From Ceratobasidium sp. AG-K (taxonomy: Eukaryota; Basidiomycota; Agaricomycetes; Cantharellales; Ceratobasidiaceae): DNA of 64,000 bases. The notes below the pieces were generated by a model. That model was given only the letters and a program-made list of their open reading frames with translations, did not search any database and was not told where the DNA came from. The DNA is taken from assembly GCA_037039685.1 (NCBI GenBank), contig JAWNGF010000011.1, positions 1,951,233 to 2,015,232 of the forward strand, in the 5' to 3' direction. A program made the position numbers and the translations under genes. Below are positions 1 through 12,103 of the stretch, one piece after another (the first letter of the stretch is position 1; each line of letters opens with the position of its first letter).

Positions 1-103
1 CCAGTTGGCTCAAATGCACTACGGGTTATAGACTAGCTTATCCGACGCGCTCAGGCTCGTTGCTGAAGGTCTACCTGACGTAGGGCCGGCGTTATTTGCT
101 ATT

Positions 104-394
104 TTACGAAACCACGCGAGGAAACCAAAGCTGGGAGGAGGTCTGGCCGTCCTCATAAAATAATGATTCATCGCCAGCGCTATCCAAGTAGCATTCCCGC
201 TGACAGACTCTGATACACATATCGATCCAACCGCTGAAGATCACCAATGCCTTCCACAAACATGCCCGCCAATATATACCATCAGCTGATCCCCGCATCG
301 TCAACTCTTGTACTAGTTTAGGACGAGCCTTGTACCTACCCGTCAAAAAGTCATCATAAGCATTCTGCGATGGCAAGTGCCAATGTACAAGCAA
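104..394 (-). CDS. Unrecognised ORF, possibly an exon fragment
   Basis: A 96-codon ORF with an ATG start and a tryptophan-rich, protein-like composition. I do not recognise a family, and I see no flanking exons or promoter that would support it. It lies beside the 72-bp tandem repeat region, where chance ORFs are common. It may be an exon of a gene extending left of the window, a decayed fragment, or chance. Confidence 0.15.
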   Translation of the reverse strand: MLVHWHLPSQNAYDDFLTGRYKARPKLVQELTMRGSADGIYWRACLWKALVIFSGWIDMCIRVCQRECYLDSAGDESLFYEDGQTSSQLWFPRVVS

Positions 395-559
395 TCAGCA
401 CACCGATCGAAAGTCAAGTCATTGCGTGTGAACCTACTGAGATGTTGAAAGTCAAACCGTTCAGTTGCTTCCAGGCACCGAACGACCGGCAAGAAGCTCC
501 TTCAACCGCTATCCAGGGATTGGAGAGATGAATGTGGGGTCAACGTGCATATGATACCA

Positions 560-1030
560 AAAATCGGGGTATACGCACATACTAAGGTACATGTTACCAG
601 TTGCCGAGTTGTTAGTGAATACCCTCACCGCTACGGGGAGCTACGCACCCACTGGAACGTTGAAGAAAGCACAAAGAATCAGCAGAGATTCTCGAATAAT
701 AACGGGCCTGCACACACCTCCTAAAATAACGGAAAACATTCAGTTAGAGATCCAGACAAATGCGAGTTTGCTCGAGATCAGCAATCGCCTTGAACGCACC
801 GGCTGGAAGAAGGAATTGCGATTGACCCGTCAGCATGGTTCCTGGCATCTCAGCCACGCGTTACGTACTGCCTAAAGCGTCGAGTCTCCGTCATGGAGGT
901 GTAGCCGGCAGATGAGGAAGCATACTAACCCACTGGAACAGAAAAAAAGAAATACGATTGCAAGCCGCCGGGGTAGGCCGAGGATAAACGCGCGAACCGT
1001 CATTAGATATTCTCATTCAATAAACAGCTC
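560..1030. other. Repeat-flanking sequence with one isolated degenerate repeat snippet
   Basis: At about 561-584 the sequence contains a short piece resembling the start of the downstream 72-bp repeat unit (ATACGCACATACTAAG). A 94-codon ORF on the plus strand (591-875) is not recognised and has no supporting context. I see no gene here. The stretch looks like the eroded edge of the tandem repeat. Confidence 0.4.
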
Positions 1031-3430
1031 ATACGCACAGACTGAGGTCGTAAAAAAAGACCCACGACTAGTCAGTAGGTGTTTCTAATCAGTAAACACC
1101 GTATACGCACATACTGAGATGGCAAATGGCGACCCGCGAGTGGTCAGCGGATGTTTGTGCTCAGTAAACACCGTATACGCACAAGCTGAGATGGCAAATG
1201 GCGACCCGCGAGCGGTCAGCGGATGTTTGTGCTCAGTAAACACCGTGTACGCACATTCTGAGATGGCAGATGGCGACCCGCGAGCGGTTAGCGGATGTTT
1301 GTGCTCAGTAAACACCGTATACGCACAGGCTGAGATGGCAAATGGCGACCCGCGAGTGGTCAGCGGATGTTTGTGCTCAGTAAACACCGTATACGCACAT
1401 ACTGAGATGGCAAATGGCGACCCGCGAGTGGTCAGCGAATGTTTGTGCTCAGTAAACACCGTATACGCACATACTGAGATGGCAAATGGCGACCCGCGAG
1501 TGGTCAGCGGATGTTTGTGCTCAGTAAACACCGTATACGCACAAGCTGAGATGGCAAATGGCGACCCGCGAGTGGTCAGCGGATGTTTGTGCTCAGTAAA
1601 CACCGTATACGCACAAGCTGAGATGGCAAATGGCGACCCGCGAGTGGTCAGCGGATGTTTGTGCTCAGTAAACACCGTATACGTACAAGCTGAGATGGCA
1701 AATGGCGACCCGCGAGTGGTCAGCGGATGTTTGTGCTCAGTAAACACCGTACACGCACACGCTGAGATGGCAAATGGCGACCCGCTAGTGGTCAGCGAAT
1801 GTTTGTGCTCAATAAACACCGTATACGCACATCCTGAGATGGCAAATGGCGACCCGCGAGTGGTCAGCGGATGTTTGTGCTCAGTAAACACCGTATACGC
1901 ACATACTGAGATGGCAAATGGCGACCCGCGAGTGGTCAGCGGATGTTTGTGCCCAGTAAACACCGTACACGCACATCCTGAGATGGCAAATGGCGACCCG
2001 CGAGTGGTCAGCGGATGTTTGTGCTCAGTAAACACCGTATACGCACAGGCTGAGATGGCAAATGGCGACCCGGGAGGGGTCAGCGAATGTTTGTGCTCAA
2101 TAAACACCGTATACGCACATACTGAGATGGCAAATGGCGACCCGGGAGTGGTCAGCGAATGTTTGTGCTCAATAAACACCGTATACGCACAGGCTGAGAT
2201 GGCAAATGGCGACCCGCGAGTGGTCAGCGAATGTTTGTGCTCAGTAAACGCCGTATACGCACATACTAAGATGGCAAATGGCGACCCGCGAGTGGTCAGC
2301 GGATGTTTGTGCTCAGTAAACACCGTATACGCACACGCTGAGATGGCAAATGGCGACCCGCGAGTGGTCAGCGAATGTTTGTGCTCAGTAAACACCGTAT
2401 ACGCACATACTGAGATGGCAAATGGCGACCCGCGAGTGGTCAGCGGATGTTTGTGCTCAGTAAACACCGTATACGCACATACTGAGATGGCAAATGGCGA
2501 CCCGCGAGTGGTCAGCGGATGTTTGTGCTCAGTAAACACCGTATACGCACAGGCTGAGATGGCAAATGGCGACCCGGGAGTGGTCAGCGAATGTTTGTGC
2601 TCAATAAACACCGTATACGCACACGCTGAGATGGCAAATGGCGACCCGCGAGTGGTCAGCGAATGTTTGTGCTCAGTAAACACCGTATACGCACAAGCTG
2701 ATATGGCAGATGGCGACCCGCGAGTGGTCAACGGATGGTTGTGCCCAGTAAACACCGTACACGCACATACTGAGATGGCACATGGCGACCCGCGAGTGGT
2801 CAGCGGATGTTTGTGCTCAGTAAACACCGTATACGCACATACTGAGATGGCAAATGGCGACCCGCGAGTGGTCAGCGGATGTTTGTGCTCAGTAAACACC
2901 GTATACGCACACCCTGAGATGGCAAATGGCGACCCGCGAGTGGTCAGCGAATGTTTGTGCTCAATAAACACCGTATACGCACATACTGAGATGGCAAATG
3001 GCGACCCGCGAGTGGTCAGCGGATGTTTGTGCTCAGTAAACACCGTATACGCACATACTGAGATGGCAAATGGCGACCCGCGAGTGGTCAGCGGATGTTT
3101 GTGCTCAGTAAACACCGTATACGCACATCCTGAGATGGCAAATGGCGACCCGCGAGTGGTCAGCGGATGTTTGTGCTCAGTAAACACCGTATACGCACAT
3201 ACTGAGATGGCAAATGGCGACCCGCGAGTGGTCAGCGGATGTTTGTGCTCAGTAAACACCGTACACGCACATACTGAGATGGCAAATGGCGACCCGCGAG
3301 TGGTCAGCGAATGTTTGTGCTCAGTAAACACCGTATACGCACAATCTGGAGGGACCAATAGCAACCCGCGAGTAGTCAGCGCATATCTCGCTCAATAGAC
3401 GCTGTGTGCCCACATCCTAATAGCGCCGAT
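1031..3430. repeat. 72-bp minisatellite, about 32 tandem copies
   Basis: A head-to-tail tandem repeat with a strict 72-bp period. There are 31 near-complete units from 1119 to about 3350, a degenerate unit at each end, and no length variation between units. A typical unit runs from ATGGCAAATGGCGACCCGCG through GGTCAGCGGATGTTTGTGC to CAGTAAACACCGTATACGCAC. Because 72 is divisible by 3 and the unit has no stops in one frame of each strand, the block reads as a 759-codon ORF on both strands. Units differ by recurrent single-base variants (GGATGT/GAATGT, CTCAGT/CTCAAT, CAAGCT/CATACT). Combinations recur about seven units apart, for example units 13-15 against 20-22. Degenerate pieces continue to about 3850. 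No coding function is supported. Confidence 0.95.
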
Positions 3431-6400
3431 TCCAGCACTCGATCAATTTGCACATTCGCTTGCTCAATCGATCCCCTCGACGCACCCAGTTCTCTGGAGC
3501 CTCCTAATCCGTCAATCATCAGCACCCGTTCCGGCCTGGCAATACCATTTCATGAACCTTCTGCAATTTATGTGTCTCATTAGCCTCCGTGATCATCCAA
3601 TATCTGCTCCGAACGTACTATCTGACAAACCAAACAATAATCCAGTATCCGTCAGTGACGACCCTGAAAATTTGTTCATGAGCAAGCGAGGCGTACTTTC
3701 TGGAGTGTCGAGCATCTCGTTGTTAGTATGCGTATCCGCTCCATAAACACCACCAACGCACTTGCTAATGTATTTGATATATAGTCGCCTCTTCTCAGCC
3801 TTTATCACTAGAGAGCGGTCCCACACGCACCCGCTGAGATATCACATGTCACTCGGACCTTTAGCATGTGTTCTCCTTCTTGGATTATTACCTACTCACA
3901 TCCTTGGATGATAGGCCCTGGTTGAACTGTCATTAGCCTCAATGTCTTGCGTCTGTGACCACAAGATGCATGCCTTCTATAAGAATATGCGTTGGTTCAC
4001 CCGTTAACAAACTGCCGCTCGATGGTGTGATAATGAATTCACTCACCATCTAATGAACGGTCGTCCCCAATCGGTTAGTAACTCGCTGGGAGGATCCGTA
4101 ACGCACGTACAGTCTACCACCAGCCCGACCAGGCCACCAATGTGTCACTCAGTCACTGGGAGTATCGTCATCGGCAATCTCATTGAACGCTGACATTTCT
4201 CACTGATTCTATAGGGGTTTTTCGCGTTTGCTCACTTTCTGTGTTGGAACTGAGAACTGATTGAAGTGTCTCAACATCTATTAGCCTTACCGCCTATTGT
4301 ACCACACCCAGTTAGTCTGCTAATCTTGCAGCTTTTCTAAAGCTGAATTATTCTTGATCTTAGCGTATACACCATTGAAAATGGAGGGTATACGTACCTT
4401 CAAGCAATCGCAGGCAGGTATGCTCTGATACATCTTAGAATGCTTACTTTCTGTTACTACTTACAAGGGTCAAACAATTGACGTTTTATCTGGTGCACCA
4501 CTTACTATCACTAGGTTGCGTAGGCTCCTTAACGTGAGTTAACTTTGTTTGATCATAGTGTACGATGCGTACGCACACATCAAACTCTTCTCCACTAATC
4601 AAGTGATTCTGATTCATCGACTTACAGCCTAATAAGAAGAGAATCAACACTAGAGCCACTCTTCTCTCGCGTATCTTGCGCATGTCATGACTCTAGCAGA
4701 CTTACTATCTAACTCGTGTTACCGCGAATTTTGCCACGTGAGACACCGCCAAACAGTGGCCAAGCGGGCACAAGTACCTTCTGTACGTTTGCAATCATCA
4801 GCTCTGTTACCGCTGGGCCTGAAATACAAACCATCTGCAGTTGCGAAGCGTAACGTCCGTACGTCTCAGTTGATGTTGGTTGCAACCTCAGCGGCACTCA
4901 CTTTCTGTTCGTTTCGCGAGTGTCGTGTCAACCAATCGGTCTGACCCCACGGAGCGCTAAACGTACCACCTGACAGACGCATATTTGCTCCACTTTCAGC
5001 ACCTAAGTTCCCTAGGTAGTCGGGAAATAACGTACCATCTGTTCGAATAGAAGTTGGCGTGTATGAGCTCCCTTAGTGTTACCTACTTACATCCTGATTT
5101 CAAGGGGGTAAATTAACGTACCCCGGGGCGGGCTGTGATAATACACTCACTCTCTTCACGGCATCATTGTTGACTAGCATCAGTATGCATCTCTCAAGCA
5201 GTGAATTGCACACGAACCACCTATATGTTTATTTTAGTATTCTCCCAATTCACAGAGCCACATTATTAAACTTTAGAACGTACTCGCTTCGGGGCGTGGG
5301 GTATGCCAGATTCGTCATGTATCCTTGAAGGCTTAAGACCATAGCTCCACTCACAATCTGTGTTTATATCGCAATATCCTCTCTTCTAAGCATTGGTTTT
5401 TCTTGTCGGGAGTAGCTCTCACCTCCTTTGACAAGGCACAAAGTCCGATCAAATCTGACGATCATCATGATTTAGACATTTGCACGGTTCGTACCTCTGG
5501 GTCCTATTCATAGTTACCAACCAGATTATGCCGTTCGAATCGGATAACAGTCGGTTTGTAAACCAGCAGCAGGTGTATCAAGTGAGCGCACCATTTTCCG
5601 GGTTGTATGTCAGCGACCTATATCGGGTTTGGATGGTTTCTTCGACAAGCTCGAGTCGTAATCTAGGCAAAGGTTAGCAATATGTAGTGCTGTCTCACAG
5701 AGGGGGTTAGAAGCAGATTAGAGGCGAGTGTGAGGAGAGGATAATATAACCCCCCGGGCCCTAGATTGCCTTGCGGAAACCGCGAGGCGACCAACTTTGG
5801 TGAGCCTGATGGGGCTGGCCCTTATCACTCTTTCCAAATGGTTTGCAAGATCAGCACTTGCAATTGGTTGTTTCTCTTCGAAAGAAAGGGTTCGGCGGTA
5901 TTCTGGCAATACCTCCTCTATTTCTTCCTGTATATACATTTCAATGATACTAAGAGGAATGTGCACCCGGGGCTATATTGAACCGTCCATAAGGTGAAGA
6001 TATGCCGAGTTGGAGATCTTCACTTGGCGCGTTTGGTTTTTTGAAGATCCTGATTGGATCTAATCTCGCAACAGTTCGCTCGATTTTGAACGTGTTGCTC
6101 TTGAAGTGGCACCATCGGAATCAACTCACCGGTGCGCAACGAAAAACATACGAAAAAGGGGGTATCAGAGATGTAGACACGAGGGCCCCTTCCATATTGG
6201 TGTTCATGTGGCTTCGGGTCGGTAACTCGCCCACATCCAGTGGTTCCCCCTGGAAAGCGCTCGTGATTAGGGGTTGCTTGACATGGGCTGGTAACTTTAC
6301 GTTTCAAGTAACGCACCTTGTGATTGGTCGCGTCTGTGGAATTGGGTATCCTCCGCTCCTAGCAATGGCCCAGGTGAGAGAGCCCAAATTTAGCTGTGCA

Positions 6401-6690
6401 AAGTTATATATGAGTCGGTCTGTCGGTCAGTAGATAACTTAAGAATGCCATTGCGCTTAGAATGTATTTTTTTAGTAGGAAATAGAGGAGCCAAGAGTTT
6501 TATTTAACGAGACGTGAATGCTCTACATACGCTCAGGTACATATCCTACGGCAAACCAGTCCTTAATTCGCCAACTCGACAGCAGCTATAAAGAGACCTC
6601 GGCATGCAATCAACACGGGAACGTCGAAACTTACCATGTGGGTCCAGTGGTTTGCTGACCTGTTGGAACAGGGGTGGTTCCCGAACAGGA
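3431..6690. other. Intergenic, degenerate repeat tail then no recognised gene
   Basis: About 3720-3850 still contains fragments resembling the 72-bp unit (CCATAAACACC, CGCACTTGCTAATG, CACACGCACCCGCTGAGAT). From 3850 to 6690 I see only short ORFs on both strands. The longest is 143 codons at 6002-6433, overlapped by a 98-codon ORF on the other strand. None shows a recognisable motif or splice-consistent exon series. I see no rRNA, tRNA or transposase. Confidence 0.5.
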
Positions 6691-6691
6691 A

Positions 6692-7493
6692 CTACAATGC
6701 GTCTTCGTCATCATCGCTCTCAAACGTGTACACTCGACACTCGACATTTCCCCACCTCTGCATTACCCATCATGTTATTCAAATAACATGAACGAAACTC
6801 ACCGCCAACGAAGCGACAATTGCAGGATCACTCGACCGACTCCGCCCATCAATCTCTCTAAAGATGCCACCATGCCCAACCAGCAGAATATCCGTCTCGG
6901 GCCGCTCCCTTACAAACTTCCGCACCCACTTGGCACGAGCAACCAGCGCCTCGCGATCAGGCGCATAGAACCCCTTATTCTTGTTCCAGTCGTCCGTCAA
7001 CGGACTCCAGTCCACACCCTTGGCGCCTAGGTCCTTGAACTCGTCCGTGGCTTCGAGTACGGCACGATCAGAGCCCGTGTCGCACGGAAAGTCGTGTGTC
7101 TCTTGGAGCTGAGGGAGGAGGATGACTTTGCCTTGAGGTGCGAGTCGTTCAAACGCTCCAGGGACGGCTAGGAGGGTTGTGGATAGGGTTCGTCGAAAGG
7201 CGGATGTGAGTATGACTTCGGGGACGTTTTGAAAGTCGGGGTTGGCTTCCGCAAAGTCGATACATTGTTGCCGGCCTAGTGGCGTAAGCACGGGGTCATG
7301 GACTAGAGGTGATGCAGTTACAGTTACTATTGGGAAGCGCAAAGTAAGTTCACCTACTGGAAAAGTCCTCGTGCACACTGAAGCGTCAGTATCTTGCCAG
7401 TCAGATGATTGCTATTTATTTATGATGGTCCAAGCACACTGACTTGTGCTCGGCTTGGCCGTGGCGTAACAAATATAGCCGTTTGGAAGTCAT
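6692..7493 (-). CDS. Histidine phosphatase (phosphoglycerate-mutase-like) family protein
   Basis: Four exons: 7493-7444, 7377-7358 (a 20-nt micro-exon), 7302-6803 and 6757-6692, giving 211 residues. Phases close exactly, and the introns are 66, 55 and 45 nt with GT..AG ends. The start gives MTSKRLYLLRHGQAEHN, which carries the catalytic RHG motif (Arg10, His11, Gly12). The micro-exon supplies the linker into HDPVLTPLGRQQ, a conserved block of the family. The second catalytic histidine is in VGHGG (His167). The fold transfers phosphate through a phospho-histidine; the substrate is unknown, and this compact cytosolic subgroup is usually annotated only as probable phosphatase. No signal peptide is visible. 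The gene lies 303 bp downstream of SF3A2 on the same strand. An annotation that misses the micro-exon would lose the active site. Confidence 0.9.
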
Positions 7494-7796
7494 GGTGTTG
7501 AGAGTGATAAAGAGCCTCGGAAATGAGAGAAGCAACTAGCGATAGTTAGTGATGGTGGCGGCAACAGAGTCATGGGGTCGCATGCGACGCGCGTCACGGC
7601 CGCACCGGCATTCTCCGAATATCACCGAGACCGAAGCTCGACACCAAAGTGGAAGCTGGGAGCAATATATCAATTCAGTCGACTTGCTCCGCGTCTTACG
7701 GGCCAACACATGATATGATAGGACTAATAAACGATATAACAGCCTGTGGATACACACATGATAACAAGCCAACATACGCTTGGAGCAGACCACCGA

Positions 7797-8714
7797 CTAC
7801 TGTGCGTACGGCGCCAGTGACGACGTTTTGAACATAAACTGGAAGCTATACTGTTTGGTGTCGGCATCCCAGTGTGACCAGTTCCAGTCGGGGTTTTCCT
7901 CGGGGTCCTCGATCTCGCGGGCTGGGATTCGGAAAGCAATACTCTCGTATGGTTCGGCGGCAACCTATGTCAGTTAGCAAATGTATACCCAGCAAATAAT
8001 AGGCTCACAATTAGATACTGGTAGGTCCGATTTGGCTGTTCCTTCTTCTGCTCCCATGCGCTCATGAACCGCCGTCGAGGCAAAACGCCCTCCTTGATCT
8101 GAGGCAAGTGCACCTGCACCATCATTCCCTCCTTCGCCCCTCCACCACCCGCCGCCATCAGGGGATCGCGTACTTTGGTCACGCGGTATCCCGGACGTCC
8201 GATTTTGATGAACATTTTGCGTGCAACTGTCTGGGCTGGAGCGGGCGCAGTGATGAGCTGGGTGTCCTTGGCATCGCGGGCGGCACGTCGAGCAAGGTTG
8301 GTCTGGTGTTTTTTTCCTTGTGTGTGGGCGAGGTAGGATCCTTCGTTGGTGTGAAGGGTCAAACAAAGACGACATTCCAGCGAGCCAAGATGGTTGCGCA
8401 GGATGTACGGGTCCTGAATCACAATGAGTTAGCAGGCGACCATCGAGGCCTGGGGCACCACAGAGGACATCAGGTGGTACTGACCTTGGCCAAATCAATC
8501 GTCTCCAGAGCGAGCTTGCGCAAACGCTCACGGCGATCGACATTCGCTTCGGACGCACCAGCCACACCTCCACCACCAAACTTGCTTCCGACTCTGTTCT
8601 AGAAGAAATGCCGTGAGTATGACTAGGGTAAACCTCATAGGTATGTGTCTAACCTGATAATCTAAATAAAATTAGCTTTTTGTTCATATCAAAGCACCTG
8701 CTGCACTTACCCAT
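7797..8714 (-). CDS. PRP11: Splicing factor 3A subunit 2 (SF3A2 / Prp11)
   Basis: Five exons: 8714-8711 (4 nt, ATGG), 8661-8654 (8 nt), 8598-8485, 8413-8009 and 7964-7797, giving 232 residues, close to other fungal Prp11 proteins. The tiny exons encode MDYQ and lead into NRVGSKFGGGG, the canonical N-terminus. A matrin-type C2H2 zinc finger is seen at Cys56, Cys59, His72 and His78, followed by KKHQTNLARRAA. The C-terminal exon contains the conserved RTYQYLI and ENPDWNWSHWD blocks. SF3A2 is part of the U2 snRNP SF3a complex that helps form the pre-spliceosome at the branch point, so it acts in the nucleus. Introns are 44-71 nt. The start lies only 175 bp from the 3' end of P450 copy 1, and that junction has been duplicated elsewhere in the window. 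Confidence 0.95.
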
Positions 8715-8889
8715 GGTTGTCGGTGACAAAACAAGGCGGCCACGTGATTGATCTTTCTGTCGTAACCGTTACACTTGTATAGATTCGGTGGCCATGTGGC
8801 TACACATCTGGGCGCTTCCAACGCCTACACTGGATCTCATGGCTAGTAGTCACATATAAACAGTTTTTATAATACAATTGCATCGATTT

Positions 8890-11121
8890 CTACCCATCTA
8901 TCCACTCCCGAATCAGACGCGCATGCCTCTCGGATCGAGGCTCGATATCACACTTGAAGGGCACTGGTTGGCTTTATAACCAAAAATTGCTTCAATAAGT
9001 TCGCAATGCATGAAGGCTATTTCTCACCTAACAATTCCTCCCGAAGTCATTTCCCCTGTTAGTATGATTGGGCTGGCATTTGAATCCTTCGCGGTCCTGA
9101 TGTTGAACACCGACAGTAGCCCAGCGGCAGTGATGAAGAGTGATGCCTCGGCAAGATGTTTCCCTGGACAGCTCCTGAAAAATCCAATTGACATCGAGTG
9201 AGATAGTTAAGTAATACTGGACACACCTGCGACCAAATCCGAATACAGGAGCATCCGGTACTGAGGGATCAAGGAACCGGGTTGGATCGAAGCGCTCTGG
9301 ATTCGGGTAGATATTCTCATCGCGGGTCATGGCCCTTTTTCGCCATGTGAATTTATACTTGGGGCTTGAAACTTGAAACTGGTTGACTCACCAAATATTC
9401 GCGATACTACATGTCAAGGTATTAGCAGGCTCATTTAGCATGATCGTAAGACAAAACCGTAACTTACACGGTGACGCCCTTTGGAATACGATAACCCTTA
9501 TAAGCATCCTCCTCAGTAGAGGTGTGCGGAAGTCCTGATAGCGTCGCGTAAAAACCAGCTCTAGTCGATGACGCCCGAGACAACATACCTAGCGGTACAG
9601 CCACCCTCCAGCGAAGCACTTCCTTCACCAGGCAACGCATATATGGCATGGATTCCCGGTCGGTCATCTCTGGTAGACGGGCCCCTCCCAGAACCGAATC
9701 AATCTCAGCTTGTGCCTTGGCCTGGATCTCGGGAAACATTGCCATTGCCATGACAAATACTGACGAGTAGGCGGCCGACTGAATTTCGGTAATTTTCAAT
9801 ACTCTGTTGCGCACCTCCCAAAGAACGGTGGCACTCACCGTATCAGTTCCAGCTTCGAGTAGTTAGTAAATCGACCAAGTCATATAATACTCTCTTCAAG
9901 CTGGGACATACCCGAAAATAATGCGCCTGCAGCCCAGCGCATCTGATCCCATTCCTCAGAGGTTTCGTCCCATGTATGTTTCGACAATAAATTCGCGACC
10001 ATCGAAGGCGAGGCCTTTCCAGCTGCCTGAAGCAAGAATTAAGTCTTGGAGATACTTCTGATATGGAATACATACGTACTAGTTGATTCTTGGTCCAGTC
10101 TAATGGAACGTTGAGCATATCCTCCTTCTCTGCACGCCATATGCTCGCTTTGCGTTTCCATTCTGCTCCTGGGAACCATTCAGGCACGTATTGAAGCCAC
10201 GGGAAAATATTGACAAAGAAGTCTACAATAATATCATGGTATCGTCATCGATGATCCCCTTGTGCGACTTGTAAACTCGGGCCGAATTTTAATTGCTTAC
10301 TTGAAACGATTCCAGCTTGAGAAAACCCGATTGCCGCGGTTTCGACCACCTCGACCAAGCGATCACCTTCCGAGGTTACTTCATAGCCATACACCGTATA
10401 CAATAAGGAAGACCCAGCCATGCTGAAAGGATATAAGCTCAAGGTAGGCCACGAAAATCAAGTGAACCTGCCGTCTTAGCTCCTTTGCAAAGTTACTAGG
10501 ATTTGCCAGAATCCTCTGAAATGCCAGTCGAGACTCTTTGACCAGGGTTGGCCATATATCCTCAGTTGCTTTTCGGTGTAAGACCTCGTGAGTCATTCGG
10601 CGCTGAATTCGCCATCGCTCCCCATAGTTCACGACACCTGTATTGTTTCCCCAACCTACCCTGCAAATGGGAGATAGATCATGGAAACGTCAGTTAGAAT
10701 TGTAATTAGATTTACTTACAGTCGCTCGCTGGAAAGCATAGGCGCTTGTGGTCGATCTGAGTATATCGACGAACGCTTCCCCAGTGTCTCGTTGGCCCCG
10801 TCGAGAGAGTTCAAAATAATTAGTGTATTCCCCGGTGGGAGGTTGATCGATATAATGTCACCTGAAAATAGCAACTCCAGTGGGAACTTTGGCATACAAG
10901 GGTGACTGGTGTTTCCACTTACTGCCTAGTTCCGTTCCCCATGCCTTGTAAGCTTCCGACTCGTTAGCGACACTCATCAAAGTGCGCATATGTCCAATCA
11001 ACGGGTCAGACTTCGGCGAGGGTGGCAAAGGCGCAGTCAACCTGCTTCGTTTGGCGTGGACGACTGAAATAACGGCGCATAATAACACGGCCGGCAGGAT
11101 ATATGAGTTGGATGAACTCAT
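8890..11121 (-). CDS. Cytochrome P450, tandem copy 1
   Basis: Thirteen exons: 11121-10923, 10861-10720, 10660-10472, 10422-10301, 10222-10080, 10026-9912, 9852-9839, 9778-9589, 9534-9468, 9406-9392, 9334-9227, 9174-9028 and 8971-8890, giving 510 residues. The N-terminus is a membrane anchor followed by a proline-rich hinge (PLPPSPKSDPLIGHM). Landmarks are the I-helix AGTDT (304-308), the K-helix E361-x-x-R364, PERF and the haem loop FGFGRRSCPG with Cys437. It is an ER-bound monooxygenase needing a reductase partner; the substrate cannot be inferred. The type resembles basidiomycete P450s often labelled O-methylsterigmatocystin oxidoreductase-like. Exons 7 and 10 are only 14 and 15 nt. Intron 3 (10423-10471) appears to use a GC donor, since phase and both paralogues place the junction there. 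The frame is intact throughout. Confidence 0.93.
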
Positions 11122-11228
11122 TTACTGGGGTCCTTAGATGAATGATGAGATAGATGGTAAGTTATCGCTGTTGGTGAAGAACAATCCTCACCTTATATCT
11201 CTTGGCTTATAGGGAGAATTTGTTGAAA

Positions 11229-11262
11229 CCACGGACTCGGCCAGTGACCGTGCACATGCAAA
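11229..11262. promoter_or_regulatory. Conserved upstream block of P450 copy 1
   Basis: About 115 bp before the copy 1 start, the plus-strand sequence ACGGACTCGGCCAGTGACCG matches the region about 125 bp before the copy 2 start (14455-14480, GCGGTCTCGGTCAATGGCCG). It contains CGG and CCG half-sites of the kind bound by fungal zinc-cluster regulators. It may simply be unerased duplication homology; regulation is inference. Confidence 0.35.
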
Positions 11263-11734
11263 ACCCGTAGCTTCGGTTGGACCAAACCAACCCTATGGCC
11301 GTTGATAAACCTTCAGTGATCAATCCGCTAGCGCATGTACATCCAACGTAAACTCCACCCAGTTCCAGGTTCCATGACATTGAGGGTTGTCACTGATAAG
11401 CGTTTTATTTGCATAAATTACCTGGTGCTTCATATAATATACTCGTCTGTTTAGGTTTTAGCAAGTGTAGGAACCCGCCCCCAGTCATTAGTGAAAACAC
11501 AATGAGGAATTGAGCAATCAATGCATTATCCGCTCATCAACTTTATGGTGGTGTGGCTGTCAAACGAGGCCGCCATGCTTGTGAGTCAGTGTGGCTGCGA
11601 AGGACATAAGGGTTCCAGAACTCGGCTAGCAGGGGGTCATTGGTACATCGAGTGGTGAGGGGGATGGGAACATTGTTCTCCTCAGCCTGACCAGCTGTCT
11701 GCAATCCGGGTTTGCACGTGCCTCCACCACAGTC

Positions 11735-12103
11735 GATCCTCCACTCCGACGCACCAGCCACACCTGCAGCGCAAACTTTGCTGCCGACTCCGTTCTAAAT
11801 TCCGCGAAGTGAGCACACCAGTGTAAGCTTCGGCAATGTTAATGCCCTGGGTTATTTTATCCAAATTAACTTCTCGTTCATGCCGCTACCACTCTGCTGG
11901 AACTCACCCATGGCGTCGATGACAAACGTTGACCTGAGGACCACGTGATTAACTTATAATTCTTGTAATCGTATCTGTAGCGCCGAGCGAGGGTGGCGAC
12001 GTGGCTCAACTCATTCCTCGAGGAACCGCGTGTATATGCCTTGAATTTCATACAGTCATCCCCATATTCACAACTGAACCCTATAATAGGCCGGTACTTT
12101 GCC
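11735..12103 (-). pseudogene. Relic of the SF3A2 5' end plus promoter-side spacer
   Basis: This block aligns by eye with 8540-8890. It preserves the GACGCACCAGCCACACCT block of exon 3, the GACTCTGTTCTA-like exon/intron junction, the AAATTA..TTGTTCATRYC stretch of intron 1, the ATGG start followed by a GTGAGT donor, and the CCACGTGATT promoter sequence. Only the first part of SF3A2 is present, and the exon frame is broken. It sits between P450 copy 1 and copy 2, exactly where the functional SF3A2 sits relative to copy 1. This shows that the unit P450 3' end plus SF3A2 5' end was copied together. It should not be expressed as a protein. Confidence 0.85.

Noticed and set aside
1085..3398. Two 759-codon ORFs on opposite strands, resembling a Cys-containing repeat protein
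   Set aside because: Both follow from a 72-bp repeat lacking stops in one frame per strand. They begin and end at the repeat edges, show no introns or other domain, and the two strands compete equally.
1031..3430. CRISPR-like array
   Set aside because: The repeats are contiguous 72-bp units with no unique spacers, in a fungal context with introns.
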